NCBI RefSeq assembly: GCF_024029675.1
Contig: NZ_CP097121.1
Span: 186,001-250,000 of the forward strand
Source of the DNA: Fructilactobacillus carniphilus
GTDB lineage: Bacteria > Bacillota > Bacilli > Lactobacillales > Lactobacillaceae
Length of the DNA: 64,000 nt
Direction of reading: 5' to 3'
A model generated the notes under the pieces. That model did not search any database and was not told the origin of the DNA. It saw only the letters and a list, made by a program, of their open reading frames with translations. The position numbers were made by a program, and so were the translations under genes. Positions within the stretch are counted from its first letter, which is position 1; the number at the start of each line of letters is the position of its first letter. This document shows, piece by piece, positions 32,163 to 41,135 of this stretch.

Positions 32163-32975
32163 CTATTCCTTTGTTTGAAAATGCCGATAAGCCGTTTCTA
32201 CGACGGTTCGAAAATCATAAACCTCCGCATCTCCCTGGTAAATTGGTTCGGATTGATAGGGGGACTGGGCTTGGTATTCGGACTGAATTTCTAAAAAATC
32301 ATCGTAGAGATCCATATCAATATCTTTGTATTGTTTGGTAACCTTGTGACCGTCCTCTAAGACATTAACTAGCTGAGTCACGGTTGGACGGTGTAACCAA
32401 TATTCAGCCAAATGAATGGAGGTATTGGTTTCAAAGTTCGTCCCAATCATGAGAATTTTGGCAGGCACCTGTTTAGAAAAGAGGGTTCCTAGTGGTGAAT
32501 CTGGACCTAAGCCATAGTCAAAACCGTGGTGAGCCAACTCTGCCTGTCGTGCACCGTAAATGGCGAACGAATAAAGCGGGTGATTAGTACGCACCACCCC
32601 CGGATACTTGCGAAAGGTCTCGGGGATAATGCCAAGCCCTTTAGAAACCGGAGTCGTGAGCGGATTGTACGGAATTTGATTGTCCCGAATAAATTGCCAA
32701 TCAGCTGGATCAGCTGGGGGATATTCCCAGGTTCCCGGGTCGCTAAGCTCCACGGATTGGGTCGGTAGCATTAGCGTGCCCGTTGAACCCACAGTCTCCA
32801 GCAACGATTGAATGACCGCTTCCGGACCTCCAATTACAAAGCCCAGTGACTTGAGTGAGGAATGGACGATGACCGTGTCTCCCGTTTGGATCCCTAGGCG
32901 TTGCCATAGTTGAACGAGCGATGACTTGGTGACAATTGGGCGACCGTTGATTTCGGATTTAATTGTCTCTGGCAT
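32163..32975 (-). CDS. AAC(3)-family N-acetyltransferase
   Basis: A 270-residue protein of the aminoglycoside 3-N-acetyltransferase fold (antibiotic_NAT). Visible motifs are VIVHSSLKSLGFVIGG (acetyl-CoA binding), GTLMLPTQS, VVRTNHPLYSF with the family histidine, and ILMIGTNFETNTSIHLAEY. Chromosomal members such as YokD-like proteins occur in many Firmicutes without causing resistance, so an aminoglycoside role is not implied. I use ATG 32975, preceded by GGGAG, rather than the ATG 12 bases upstream. The gene is single. Confidence 0.87.
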   Translation of the reverse strand: MPETIKSEINGRPIVTKSSLVQLWQRLGIQTGDTVIVHSSLKSLGFVIGGPEAVIQSLLETVGSTGTLMLPTQSVELSDPGTWEYPPADPADWQFIRDNQIPYNPLTTPVSKGLGIIPETFRKYPGVVRTNHPLYSFAIYGARQAELAHHGFDYGLGPDSPLGTLFSKQVPAKILMIGTNFETNTSIHLAEYWLHRPTVTQLVNVLEDGHKVTKQYKDIDMDLYDDFLEIQSEYQAQSPYQSEPIYQGDAEVYDFRTVVETAYRHFQTKE

Positions 32976-33018
32976 GATAGCTCCCATCTGCTGTAATGGT
33001 TAAGCAATGGTAAGTGAC

Positions 33019-33462
33019 TTAGTGGGACTGTTCTTCTTTCTTGCGAAAGGAAACCAAAATAGCCCAAAAGTAATTGAGAATAATCACCACGATGTTTTGG
33101 ACCACGTTGACTAGGTTTTTTCCTAGGCTGGAATCAAACTTCAGAACGCTAACTCCAAACATTAAGATTCCCGCTCCGATGATGAAGGTTAAAAAACGGC
33201 CGGCAAAAAAGGTGGCCATTTGGTACCAAAACTCTTTAGTGGAGTGATGTTGGTTGTGAAAAACAAAGTATTTATTGGTATAAAACGCAAATAACACGGT
33301 AATGACCCACGCCACGGAGTAGTTAATGACGTAGTTTAAACTAGTGTATTTATCCAAAAGATAAAAGCTTACCAGGTTTACGACCGTGGCCGCTACCCCC
33401 CAGAATAAATAGGGGATAACATCCTTGTGATTCCGGTAAAGCTGCATTACTTTTTCAATCAT
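33019..33462 (-). CDS. GtrA-family membrane protein
   Basis: A 147-residue protein with four membrane helices and the GtrA signature: YLFWGVAATVVNLVSFYLL in helix 1, NYSVAWVITVLFAFYTNKYFVF in helix 2 and a basic C-terminus. GtrA proteins are thought to flip polyprenyl-linked sugars made by a partner GtrB-type glycosyltransferase. The gene overlaps the upstream glycosyltransferase gene by four bases (ATGA), so the two are coupled and should act in one wall- or teichoic-acid-glycosylation pathway. Confidence 0.9.
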   Translation of the reverse strand: MIEKVMQLYRNHKDVIPYLFWGVAATVVNLVSFYLLDKYTSLNYVINYSVAWVITVLFAFYTNKYFVFHNQHHSTKEFWYQMATFFAGRFLTFIIGAGILMFGVSVLKFDSSLGKNLVNVVQNIVVIILNYFWAILVSFRKKEEQSH

Positions 33463-34397
33463 TCTTGCTCCTCGATAATGTATTGCGGCCGGTGTTTAGC
33501 TTCTAAGTAGATTTTGCCGATGTATTTGCCGACGATTCCTAAACAAAAGAGTTGGATTCCACCCATTAACAGGATGATGGAAACGAGAGACGGCCAGCCG
33601 GCGACCGCATCTCCGAAGAAGAGGGCCCGCACGACGACAATCAGGATGCCAATCATAGCTAAGAAGCAGGAAAAGCCACCAACAAAGGTTGCAATCCGTA
33701 ACGGGGCATCCGAAAAGTCCACGATGCCTTCAATGGAGTATTCGAATAGTTGGAACATGGACCAGTGCGTTTCACCAGCGGCCCGTTCCCGACCTTGATA
33801 CTTAATGTACTTGGTCTGGAACCCGACCCAACTAAAGATTCCTTTTGAAAACCGGTTATATTCGGTTAGCTCGTTCACGGCTTGAACGTAGCGTCGGGTC
33901 ATTAAACGATAGTCCCGGACGTTGGGTTTGATTTTAACGTCAGATAAACTGTCGATGACTTTGTAAAAACTAGCGGATAAAAAGGCCCGGATGGGGTTTT
34001 GTTTCCGACTGGTCTGGATACAACCCACACAGTCGTACGGTTCAGTATTAATGATGTGCAACATCTCTGGTAACAATTCCGGCGGATCCTGTAAGTCGAC
34101 ATCCATTAGGGCGACGTAATCACCCTTGGCGTTTCTTAAGCCGGCCGCCATTGCCGCTTCCTTTCCAAAGTTACGGGAAAAGGAGATGAAGTGGACGGTA
34201 TCAGGGTGAGCTTTGTGCAGTTCGCGAATGATTTTGATGGTATCATCACTCGAACCATCATTAATGAAGAGATAGTCCGGTTGATATTGCTTGGTTTCGG
34301 CGTTCATTTGGTGAAAAACTTTTTCCACCGTTTCAAAAAATAGTTGAATTGATGCTTGTTCGTTATAACAAGGGACAATCAAACTGATTGTTTCCAA
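33459..34397 (-). CDS. Polyprenyl-phosphate glycosyltransferase (GtrB/DPM1-like, GT2)
   Basis: A 312-residue family-2 glycosyltransferase. The catalytic domain has SLIVPCYNEQ at the N-terminus, NDGSSDDT, the DVDLQDPPE metal-binding motif (about 98-106) and YKVID and FSKGIFSWVGF in the acceptor region. Two C-terminal membrane helices (about 232-255 and 268-290) anchor it. Members transfer glucose or another hexose from a nucleotide sugar to undecaprenyl phosphate on the inner membrane face. It is coupled to the GtrA gene. The product sugar probably decorates teichoic acid, a role inferred from known GtrB/CsbB systems. Confidence 0.92.
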   Translation of the reverse strand: METISLIVPCYNEQASIQLFFETVEKVFHQMNAETKQYQPDYLFINDGSSDDTIKIIRELHKAHPDTVHFISFSRNFGKEAAMAAGLRNAKGDYVALMDVDLQDPPELLPEMLHIINTEPYDCVGCIQTSRKQNPIRAFLSASFYKVIDSLSDVKIKPNVRDYRLMTRRYVQAVNELTEYNRFSKGIFSWVGFQTKYIKYQGRERAAGETHWSMFQLFEYSIEGIVDFSDAPLRIATFVGGFSCFLAMIGILIVVVRALFFGDAVAGWPSLVSIILLMGGIQLFCLGIVGKYIGKIYLEAKHRPQYIIEEQE

Positions 34398-34558
34398 ATT
34401 AGTTCCTCCTTGATACTCTTCAAACGATGATTGAAAAGGATAAAATACTTATTTCATTCTAGCATTAATTAAGTTAATGCGGAATGTGAATTTCTGCTAC
34501 AATGGTACTTAATTGTTTAATTAATTTTTAACTAATTAACCATAAGGGAGGACCCTCA

Positions 34559-35464
34559 ATGGCAACCCGGAAACAACGTCTCATTCAGTTTTTAAAGATT
34601 CTTTTGAAACGCTATACGCTTGGAAACGTGTCTGATTCGGCCGTTGTCTTTGCTTACTACGTTTTGTTCTCACTGTTCCCGATTTTAATCATTGTTGGGG
34701 GAATTATTCGGCTGACGAACTCGAACGTTAATCACGTCCTAGCGTTGATTCAGTCTGCAGTTCCAGACTCGATTTATCAGGGAATCGCCCCGATTGCAAA
34801 ATCGATCTTTACCGGCGACGGAGGGAGTATTCTGTCAATTGGGATTATCATTGTGATCTGGTCGGCTAGTAGTTCAATGGCGGCCTTTCAACGGACCATT
34901 AACCGGATTTATGGGGTAACGGAACAAAGTACACTGATGAATCGGTTGACTTCCTTTATCTGGATGTTGTTACTGGTCGTCCTATTATTTGTGTTGATTG
35001 TGTTAATGGGATTTGGACGCGTACTCTTGAACTTTGCTCACCATGATTTGCACGTACCCATGAGTATCATTAATCTGCTGAACGCCGCACGGCTTCCAGT
35101 AACTTTAGGGATTTCAATCGTTATTTTAACCTTGTTGTACTACTTCGTTCCTAGTGTGGAAACAAAGCTCAAGTATACGGTGTGGGGTGCCATTGTGGCC
35201 TTAATCGGCCTGTTGGCGTTGACCCAAGTCTTTTCGTTAATCATTAGTTCCTTTTTCCATAACATTTCGGCCTACAAAACTTTAGGAACCGTGATGGTCT
35301 TGATGCTATGGCTTAACTTTACTGGCACAATTCTTTTGTTTGGAGCGGTGGTCAATGCGAGTCTGCAGGAGTACTTTGGTGGATCGTTGCCAGAATCAAT
35401 GGCCCAAACATCCTTAAAAGCGCTCTATGAAAAAAGCCCGCACCGAAACCGGCAGGGCAAATGA
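34559..35464 (+). CDS. YihY/BrkB-family membrane protein
   Basis: A 301-residue protein with six membrane helices and the YihY/virulence factor BrkB pattern: DSAVVFAYYVLFSLFPILI in the first helix, WSASSSMAAFQRTINRIYGV in the middle and LMLWLNFTGTILLFGAVVNA near the end. Family members were once called ribonuclease BN by mistake; the real function is unknown, with transport proposed. ATG follows GGGAGGA. It converges on the flavodoxin gene with only eight bases between the stops. Confidence 0.87.
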   Translation: MATRKQRLIQFLKILLKRYTLGNVSDSAVVFAYYVLFSLFPILIIVGGIIRLTNSNVNHVLALIQSAVPDSIYQGIAPIAKSIFTGDGGSILSIGIIIVIWSASSSMAAFQRTINRIYGVTEQSTLMNRLTSFIWMLLLVVLLFVLIVLMGFGRVLLNFAHHDLHVPMSIINLLNAARLPVTLGISIVILTLLYYFVPSVETKLKYTVWGAIVALIGLLALTQVFSLIISSFFHNISAYKTLGTVMVLMLWLNFTGTILLFGAVVNASLQEYFGGSLPESMAQTSLKALYEKSPHRNRQGK

Positions 35465-35472
35465 AAAAGGAG

Positions 35473-35928
35473 TTAACCTTGTTGATGGGCATTATCCACG
35501 AGCGTTTGGGAAAACTGATCCAACGTTTCGATGTCAGCTTCGTCAGGATCAAGGTTAATTTTGACGTTGGGAGCGCCTTGCTTAGCCCCCGTATTTTTGA
35601 GGGCATCTGCAAACTTATCAACAGCGACGTTGTAAAATTCTTGATAGAAAACATCCCCAGAACCAGCAACGCCAAACGTTTTCCCGCTAAGATCAAGATC
35701 AGCAAGATCATCGAAGAAATCTAGCCCTTCTTCGGGGAGATTTCCTTCATCATAAGTATAGGGACAGATAACCACGATGTCTGCATCTTGCAGTTCCGCG
35801 GCATCCGTTTGTGAAATTTCGGTTTCTTGCACCACGATACCTAGGTCTTCTAAGCCCTCGGTCACAATGTCTGCAATGTCTTCGTTGTTCCCGGTGATGG
35901 TTGCAAAAACCACGTGTGCTTTAGTCAT
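35473..35928 (-). CDS. Flavodoxin
   Basis: A 151-residue FMN electron carrier. The phosphate-binding loop is ATITGNNEDIADIV at residues 9-22, with the T/S-G-N pattern of the family, and the CPYTYDEGNLPEE loop (around residues 55-67) and GSGDVFYQEF near residue 90 border the isoalloxazine ring. The protein is very acidic, as usual. I use ATG 35928 with GGAAG upstream; the longer ORF start has no support. It diverges from recX, and their promoters share the 78-base gap. Confidence 0.9.
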   Translation of the reverse strand: MTKAHVVFATITGNNEDIADIVTEGLEDLGIVVQETEISQTDAAELQDADIVVICPYTYDEGNLPEEGLDFFDDLADLDLSGKTFGVAGSGDVFYQEFYNVAVDKFADALKNTGAKQGAPNVKINLDPDEADIETLDQFSQTLVDNAHQQG

Positions 35929-36006
35929 TGAGGCACTTCCTTCGATTTTTCTTTTTAGTATAGCAGAACCGTTCGTGATTGTGAATTTTAGAAAGGACGC
36001 GATCTG

Positions 36007-36819
36007 ATGGCCGAACAAAGCCAGTTACACAAAGTGACCAAGGTGGAAGCCCAGCAACGCCCGGGTCGCTATAACATTTACCTAGACGGTGAATACGCCT
36101 TTCCCGTGAGTGAGGAGGTCTTAATTCAGTACCATCTCTTTAAGGCACAAACGCTGACAAAGGCGTTGGTACAAACGATTCAGGCAGCAGATCAACAGTC
36201 AAAACTGTTTGCCAAGGCCGTTGACTTCATTTCGTATCAGAGTCGTACGGAAGCAGAAGTCCGTACCAAATTACAGGGGTTGTCTGAGGATGCGGATCAA
36301 GTTGAGGCCGTTTTAACGCACCTGCAACAACTAGACCTTATTAATGACCAGCAGTACGCCCAACGTTACGTGCAGCAAGCAGCTTTAGCAGGCAAGAAAG
36401 GGCCAACCGCAGCCGTTCGCTACCTAATGCAAAAGGGAATTAGTGAAGATTTAGCGCAAACGATGGTGGCCCAGTTTTATGCGGAGGACCGAGCGGCAAC
36501 AAACGCACGGCCATTGGCGCAAAAAGCGTTTGACCAGTATGCACGTTACCCATATAATAAAAGAATTGAGAAGACCAAGTTGAGTTTAGTCCGGAAGGGG
36601 TTTTCCTTTGCAACGATTGACGAAGCTATTACTGAACTAGACGATACGGTGGATGAGACTGAACAAACTGCGTTATTGGAAAAGGCGGGAAACAAGGCCT
36701 GGCATCGTTATCGCGGAGCTGAACGGTTTCAAAGAGTGCAAAAGGTCAAGCAAGCACTCATGCGGCAGGGTTTTTCCTTCGCTGACATTGACCAATTTTT
36801 AGATAACATAGAGGAGTAG
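36007..36819 (+). CDS. recX: RecX regulatory protein
   Basis: A 270-residue protein with the three-helix RecX repeats: FISYQSRTEAEVRTKLQ (about 78-94), YLMQKGISEDLAQTM and KTKLSLVRKGFSFATIDEAI, the last motif repeated at the C-terminus as VKQALMRQGFSFADIDQFL. RecX modulates RecA filaments. The length is at the long end because the repeat unit occurs several times, as in other lactobacillar RecX proteins. It is followed two bases later by the AI-2E-family gene. ATG follows AAAGGA. Confidence 0.92.
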   Translation: MAEQSQLHKVTKVEAQQRPGRYNIYLDGEYAFPVSEEVLIQYHLFKAQTLTKALVQTIQAADQQSKLFAKAVDFISYQSRTEAEVRTKLQGLSEDADQVEAVLTHLQQLDLINDQQYAQRYVQQAALAGKKGPTAAVRYLMQKGISEDLAQTMVAQFYAEDRAATNARPLAQKAFDQYARYPYNKRIEKTKLSLVRKGFSFATIDEAITELDDTVDETEQTALLEKAGNKAWHRYRGAERFQRVQKVKQALMRQGFSFADIDQFLDNIEE

Positions 36820-36821
36820 CA

Positions 36822-37937
36822 ATGAAAAACGTGAAAGGCAACCGACTACTATTTTGGACGCTCGAAGTCCTTCTGGTGGTCGCCATTATTTATGGTTGTA
36901 CCAAAATTGATTTTATTTTTCGACCCATTGGGATTTTTATTTCGACCATCTTCGCTCCGTTATTAATCGCGGGCTTTTTGTACTACATGTTAAACCCAAT
37001 TTTGGAACTTTTGATGAAGGTTCCGATTACTAAAACCAAACGGATTAGTCGTTCGGGAGGGACTGCCATTATTTTTGTGGTTCTATTGGGATTGATTGTT
37101 TTCTTGTTGGTTTCTTTTATTCCTCGGCTAGTGTCGCAAATTGCAAACATGGCTAGCAACATGCCCCAGTTTGCCGCCCACCAAGAGGAATCTTTAACTA
37201 AACTAACGAAGCATGGCTTTTTAAAGAACATTAACTGGGATCCAATTATTGCTAAGGTTCAGAGTGAGTACTCTGCTTATCTCAAAACGTTACTAGCCCA
37301 TTTGTCGTCTAGTGCTGGGAATATTATTTCAATGGCTGCCAGCGTGGTCGTAACCATCATTACGGCACCAATTATTTTGTTCTACATGCTTAAGGATGGG
37401 GATAAATTAGTGCCTAGCCTTGAAAAGATGTTACCCGGTCTGTCCGACAGACACCGCAAACAAACCCGGATTTTATTAAGAAAAATGAACCAAACCCTTT
37501 CCCACTACATTGGTGGTCAGGTGATTGAATGTCTATTTGTGGGAACGTTTACTTCGATTGGTTATTTTCTAATCGGTCAAAAATATGCCCTGCTTCTCGG
37601 AGTGTTTGCGGGATTTTGTAACCTGATTCCATACGTGGGTCCCTACATTGGGATTTTACCAGCGCTTTTGGTGGCCATTACGGTGAGTCCAGTGCAAGCC
37701 ATCTGGACGATTGTGGTGGTGATCATCGTGCAACAAGTTGATGGAAACTTCGTATACCCGAATGTGATTGGGAAGAGTTTGAACATTCATCCGTTAACCA
37801 TCATTATTATCCTGTTAGCGGCCGGAAACATTGCCGGACTGTTAGGAATGATTTTGGCAATTCCAATTTATGCCATCGTCAAAGTCGTGATTGGCTTCTT
37901 TTATCACATTTGGCAATTACAACATGATGAACATTAA
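36822..37937 (+). CDS. AI-2E/PerM-family transporter
   Basis: A 371-residue membrane protein with about eight helices. The family pattern is clear: two N-terminal helices, a helical soluble segment (about 100-150), MLKDGDKLVPS, and the C-terminal half with GVFAGFCNLIPYVGPYIGILPALLVA and ILLAAGNIAGLLGMILAIPIYAI. The family was named from E. coli TqsA but most Gram-positive members are not proven AI-2 exporters; some act in sodium or proton exchange. It ends with a strong terminator. luxS is in this window, but no physical linkage supports an AI-2 role. Confidence 0.87.
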   Translation: MKNVKGNRLLFWTLEVLLVVAIIYGCTKIDFIFRPIGIFISTIFAPLLIAGFLYYMLNPILELLMKVPITKTKRISRSGGTAIIFVVLLGLIVFLLVSFIPRLVSQIANMASNMPQFAAHQEESLTKLTKHGFLKNINWDPIIAKVQSEYSAYLKTLLAHLSSSAGNIISMAASVVVTIITAPIILFYMLKDGDKLVPSLEKMLPGLSDRHRKQTRILLRKMNQTLSHYIGGQVIECLFVGTFTSIGYFLIGQKYALLLGVFAGFCNLIPYVGPYIGILPALLVAITVSPVQAIWTIVVVIIVQQVDGNFVYPNVIGKSLNIHPLTIIIILLAAGNIAGLLGMILAIPIYAIVKVVIGFFYHIWQLQHDEH

Positions 37938-37939
37938 CC

Positions 37940-37966
37940 AAAAAATCCGGATTTCCGGATTTTTTT
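37940..37966 (+). terminator. Intrinsic terminator
   Basis: AAAAAATCCGGA pairs with TCCGGATTTTTTT just after the AI-2E-family gene. Confidence 0.9.
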
Positions 37967-38004
37967 GCTAGTTGACTAGAAGATCATTGTAACAGGAGGA
38001 AAAG

Positions 38005-39582
38005 ATGCAAAAACAACAGTTACAGGCAGAGGTAGATAAGCGTCGGACCTTTGCAATTATTTCGCACCCGGATGCTGGGAAAACCACGATTACCGAGCAG
38101 TTACTCCTGTTTGGAGGAATCGTCCGGGAAGCCGGAACCGTTAAGGCCAAGAAGAGTGGGAACTTTGCCAAATCGGATTGGATGGAAATTGAACAAAAAC
38201 GGGGGATTTCCGTGACAAGTTCGGTGATGCAGTTTGATTATGCGGGTAAGCGAGTTAACATTTTGGATACACCCGGACACGAAGATTTTTCGGAAGATAC
38301 CTACCGAACTCTGATGGCCGTTGATTCAGCCGTGATGGTGATTGACGCCGCCAAGGGGATTGAGCCCCAGACCAAGAAACTCTTTCAAATTTGTAAGATG
38401 CGGGGGATTCCCATCTTTACCTTTATGAACAAGTTGGACCGGGATAGCCGACCACCGATGGAACTGGTGGATCAACTCGAAGACGTACTGGGCATTGAAG
38501 CATATCCGATGAACTGGCCAATCGGATCAGGGCGAATTTTCAAGGGTCTGTATGACCGTTACAACCACCGAATTGAAAAATTCCAACCGGAATCAGACGG
38601 GCGGACGTTCTTACCACTCAACGACGACGGTGAAATTACGGAACCCAATGATTTAGCGGGCGACGACATTTATCAAGAAGCCAAAGATGAGATGGACTTG
38701 ATTTCTGAAGCGGGGAACCAGTTTGATCCAGAAAAAATTGCACATGGGGACCAAACACCGGTCTTCTTTGGTTCGGCCTTAGTGAACTTTGGGGTGCAAA
38801 CCTTTTTAGATGCGTACCTGAAGTTAGCCCCGGCTCCTGGACCTCACCGGACGACTGATGGGACCAAGGTGGAACCTACGGCCGATGAATTTTCAGGCTT
38901 TGCCTTTAAGATTCAGGCCAACATGAATCCGCAACACCGGGATCGGATTGCGTTTGTTCGGATTTGTTCGGGTGAATTTACTCGAGGGATGGACGTGACC
39001 TTAAATCGGACCCAAAAAGCGATTCGACTCTCGAATGTGACCGAATTTATGGCGAACACGCGTGAAAACGTGCAGACTGCGGTTGCTGGTGATATCATTG
39101 GGTTGTACGATACCGGAAACTTTCAAATTGGAGATACGATTTACACCGGAAAACAGGCATTGCAGTTTGAAAAGTTGCCACAGTTTACCCCGGAACTCTT
39201 CATGCGGGTTTCTCCCAAGAACGTAATGAAACAGAAGTCCTTTCACAAGGGAATTCAACAGTTGGTTCAGGAAGGAGCCATTCAACTCTATACCACCTAC
39301 GATACCGGTCAATACATTTTAGGGGCCGTGGGACAACTGCAGTTTGATGTCTTTCAGTTCCGGATGCAAAACGAGTACAACTCGGACGTCTTAATGGAAC
39401 CAATGGGACATAAGATTGCGTGTTGGATTGATCCAGATCAACTGGATGAAAAGATGTCTTCTTCACGAAACATTTTGGTGAAGGACTTGCAGGGAGATCC
39501 GCTATTCCTCTTTGAAAATCAATTTGCGGAACGCTGGTTCCAAAGTAAGTATCCGGATGTGAAGTTAACGGCGAAGTTATAA
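38005..39582 (+). CDS. prfC: Peptide chain release factor 3
   Basis: A 525-residue translational GTPase that recycles RF1/RF2 from the ribosome. G-domain motifs are HPDAGKTT (21-28), [11 protein letters not shown] (G3), NKLDRD (G4) and GSALVNFG (G5 region). The switch-I region contains the typical [15 protein letters not shown] and [11 protein letters not shown] segments that separate RF3 from EF-G. Length equals the family norm. ATG has AGGAGG upstream. The next gene, a dipeptidase, starts 19 bases later. Confidence 0.96.
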   Translation: MQKQQLQAEVDKRRTFAIISHPDAGKTTITEQLLLFGGIVREAGTVKAKKSGNFAKSDWMEIEQKRGISVTSSVMQFDYAGKRVNILDTPGHEDFSEDTYRTLMAVDSAVMVIDAAKGIEPQTKKLFQICKMRGIPIFTFMNKLDRDSRPPMELVDQLEDVLGIEAYPMNWPIGSGRIFKGLYDRYNHRIEKFQPESDGRTFLPLNDDGEITEPNDLAGDDIYQEAKDEMDLISEAGNQFDPEKIAHGDQTPVFFGSALVNFGVQTFLDAYLKLAPAPGPHRTTDGTKVEPTADEFSGFAFKIQANMNPQHRDRIAFVRICSGEFTRGMDVTLNRTQKAIRLSNVTEFMANTRENVQTAVAGDIIGLYDTGNFQIGDTIYTGKQALQFEKLPQFTPELFMRVSPKNVMKQKSFHKGIQQLVQEGAIQLYTTYDTGQYILGAVGQLQFDVFQFRMQNEYNSDVLMEPMGHKIACWIDPDQLDEKMSSSRNILVKDLQGDPLFLFENQFAERWFQSKYPDVKLTAKL

Positions 39583-39601
39583 GCAACGGAGGGGTTTTAT
39601 C

Positions 39602-41029
39602 ATGAAACATTTATCAGCATGTACCAGTGTGATGGTCGGGAAGAATGCCAGTGTGGACGGATCTACCATGATTGCACGAAACGATGATACGTTTTTACCC
39701 CTGACACCCCAACGATTTACGGTCGTGCCAGCGTACCACCAATCAAACAAGACCTGGCAATCTAACCAAAATGATTTTAGGATGGGGTTGCCCACGGATG
39801 GATATCGGTATTTAGCGACGCCCAATGCAGACGTGGAGCACGCCGGCGTGTTTGCTGAAAGCGGATTTAACGAAAAAAACGTGGCGATGAGTGCTACCGA
39901 AAGTGTCTATGGGAATCCCCGGGCATTGTCACACGATCCATGGGTTCCGAATGGAATCGCCGAAGATTCCCTCCAATCAGTGGTATTACCTTACATTAAT
40001 TCCGCGCGCGAAGGGGTAGAATACCTCGGTAACCTGATTAAGCAATATGGCTCTCCCGAAGGAAACGGGGTGCTATTTGCAGATGCCAATGACGTGTGGT
40101 ACATGGAAATCGTAACGGGACACCACTGGGTGGCTGAACGGATTCCTGATGATTGCTACGCCGTGGTTGCCAACCAAGTTGCCATTCAAGAGGTTGACTT
40201 TGATGATTCAGGTCAATTCATGTATTCAGACGGAATTCAAGAATTTGTCGAGAAGTACCATTTAAATCCAACGGTGGACGACGGTTTTAATTTCCGCAGA
40301 ATCTTTGGGACTTGCAACGAAAAGGACCGCCACTACAACACGCCTCGGGTTTGGTACGGACAAAAGATTCTTAATCCTGAGGTAGAACAGTCACCGGTGT
40401 CTAACGATTTACCATTCTTGCGCAAGTCCAGTCGGAAAATCACGGTGATGGACGTGGAAAGCATCTTAAGTTCCCATTACAACGAAACAGACTATGATCC
40501 GTTAGGCAATGGACCCAAGGAATTAAAGACGAAGTTCCGGCCGGTCTCCATGAACCGGACGCAAAATTCACACGTGTTGCAATTCCGTAATGACGCCGAG
40601 AATCCGCAGTGGGCGGCAATTATGTGGCTAAACTTTGGAGTACCGGCCTTTAGTCCGTATGTGCCGTTCTTTGCAAACGTTGAGCACACCCCAGCAACCT
40701 ACGAAACTACGCCGTTAACGATGGATGATCAAAGTGCGTACTGGATGTACCGGAAACTGTCGATGATTGTAGAATCACATTATCCGCAGTTTATCCAAAT
40801 GGCCCGGGATTTTAAGACAGAAGCCAACCAGATGTTCTTAACCCACTTGGAAAACACCATCTACCAAGCCCGGCACCTGGAAGAAGCGGAAGTTCCGACT
40901 TTCTTGGAAAAACAAAATCAGAGTTTAACAAACGAAATGCGCGATCGGGTGCACGAGTTTATGAACACCCTGATGTCTAAGGGCTTAACCCTATCGAAGT
41001 TAACCTATGACATGGATAAAAATTTGTAA
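39602..41029 (+). CDS. C69-family dipeptidase (PepD-like)
   Basis: A 475-residue Ntn-hydrolase-type peptidase. The candidate nucleophile is C7 in HLSACTSVMVGKNASVDGST, followed by the family MIARNDD segment; in this family maturation may expose the cysteine. Further landmarks are AESGFNEKNVAMSATESV and EGNGVLFADANDVWYMEIVTGHHW. Such enzymes cleave a broad range of dipeptides inside lactic acid bacteria, supplying amino acids from imported peptides. There is no signal peptide, so it is cytosolic. A terminator follows. Confidence 0.92.
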   Translation: MKHLSACTSVMVGKNASVDGSTMIARNDDTFLPLTPQRFTVVPAYHQSNKTWQSNQNDFRMGLPTDGYRYLATPNADVEHAGVFAESGFNEKNVAMSATESVYGNPRALSHDPWVPNGIAEDSLQSVVLPYINSAREGVEYLGNLIKQYGSPEGNGVLFADANDVWYMEIVTGHHWVAERIPDDCYAVVANQVAIQEVDFDDSGQFMYSDGIQEFVEKYHLNPTVDDGFNFRRIFGTCNEKDRHYNTPRVWYGQKILNPEVEQSPVSNDLPFLRKSSRKITVMDVESILSSHYNETDYDPLGNGPKELKTKFRPVSMNRTQNSHVLQFRNDAENPQWAAIMWLNFGVPAFSPYVPFFANVEHTPATYETTPLTMDDQSAYWMYRKLSMIVESHYPQFIQMARDFKTEANQMFLTHLENTIYQARHLEEAEVPTFLEKQNQSLTNEMRDRVHEFMNTLMSKGLTLSKLTYDMDKNL

Positions 41030-41033
41030 GCAC

Positions 41034-41065
41034 AAAGGCTTCAGCTAGCAGCTGAAGCCTTTTTT
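41034..41065 (+). terminator. Intrinsic terminator after pepD
   Basis: AAAGGCTTCAGCT pairs with AGCTGAAGCCTTTTTT. Confidence 0.9.
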
Positions 41066-41094
41066 GGTGCGCTTAGATTGAAATTTTAACCACA

Positions 41095-41126
41095 AAAAAA
41101 CCCGTAACTCATCAGAGCTGCGGGTT
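41095..41126 (-). terminator. Intrinsic terminator after clpL
   Basis: On the minus strand AAAACCCGCAGCTCTG pairs imperfectly with AGTTACGGGTTTT, followed by TTT; it lies just past the clpL stop. Confidence 0.75.
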
Positions 41127-41135
41127 TTGCGGTCA

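Noticed and set aside
32163-32975. Reading the AAC(3)-family gene as acquired aminoglycoside resistance
   Set aside because: Base composition matches the neighbours, no mobile element is near and chromosomal housekeeping members of this family are common.
36822-37937. AI-2 exporter linked to luxS
   Set aside because: The family name comes from one E. coli member; this gene is 23 kb from luxS and in an operon with recX.
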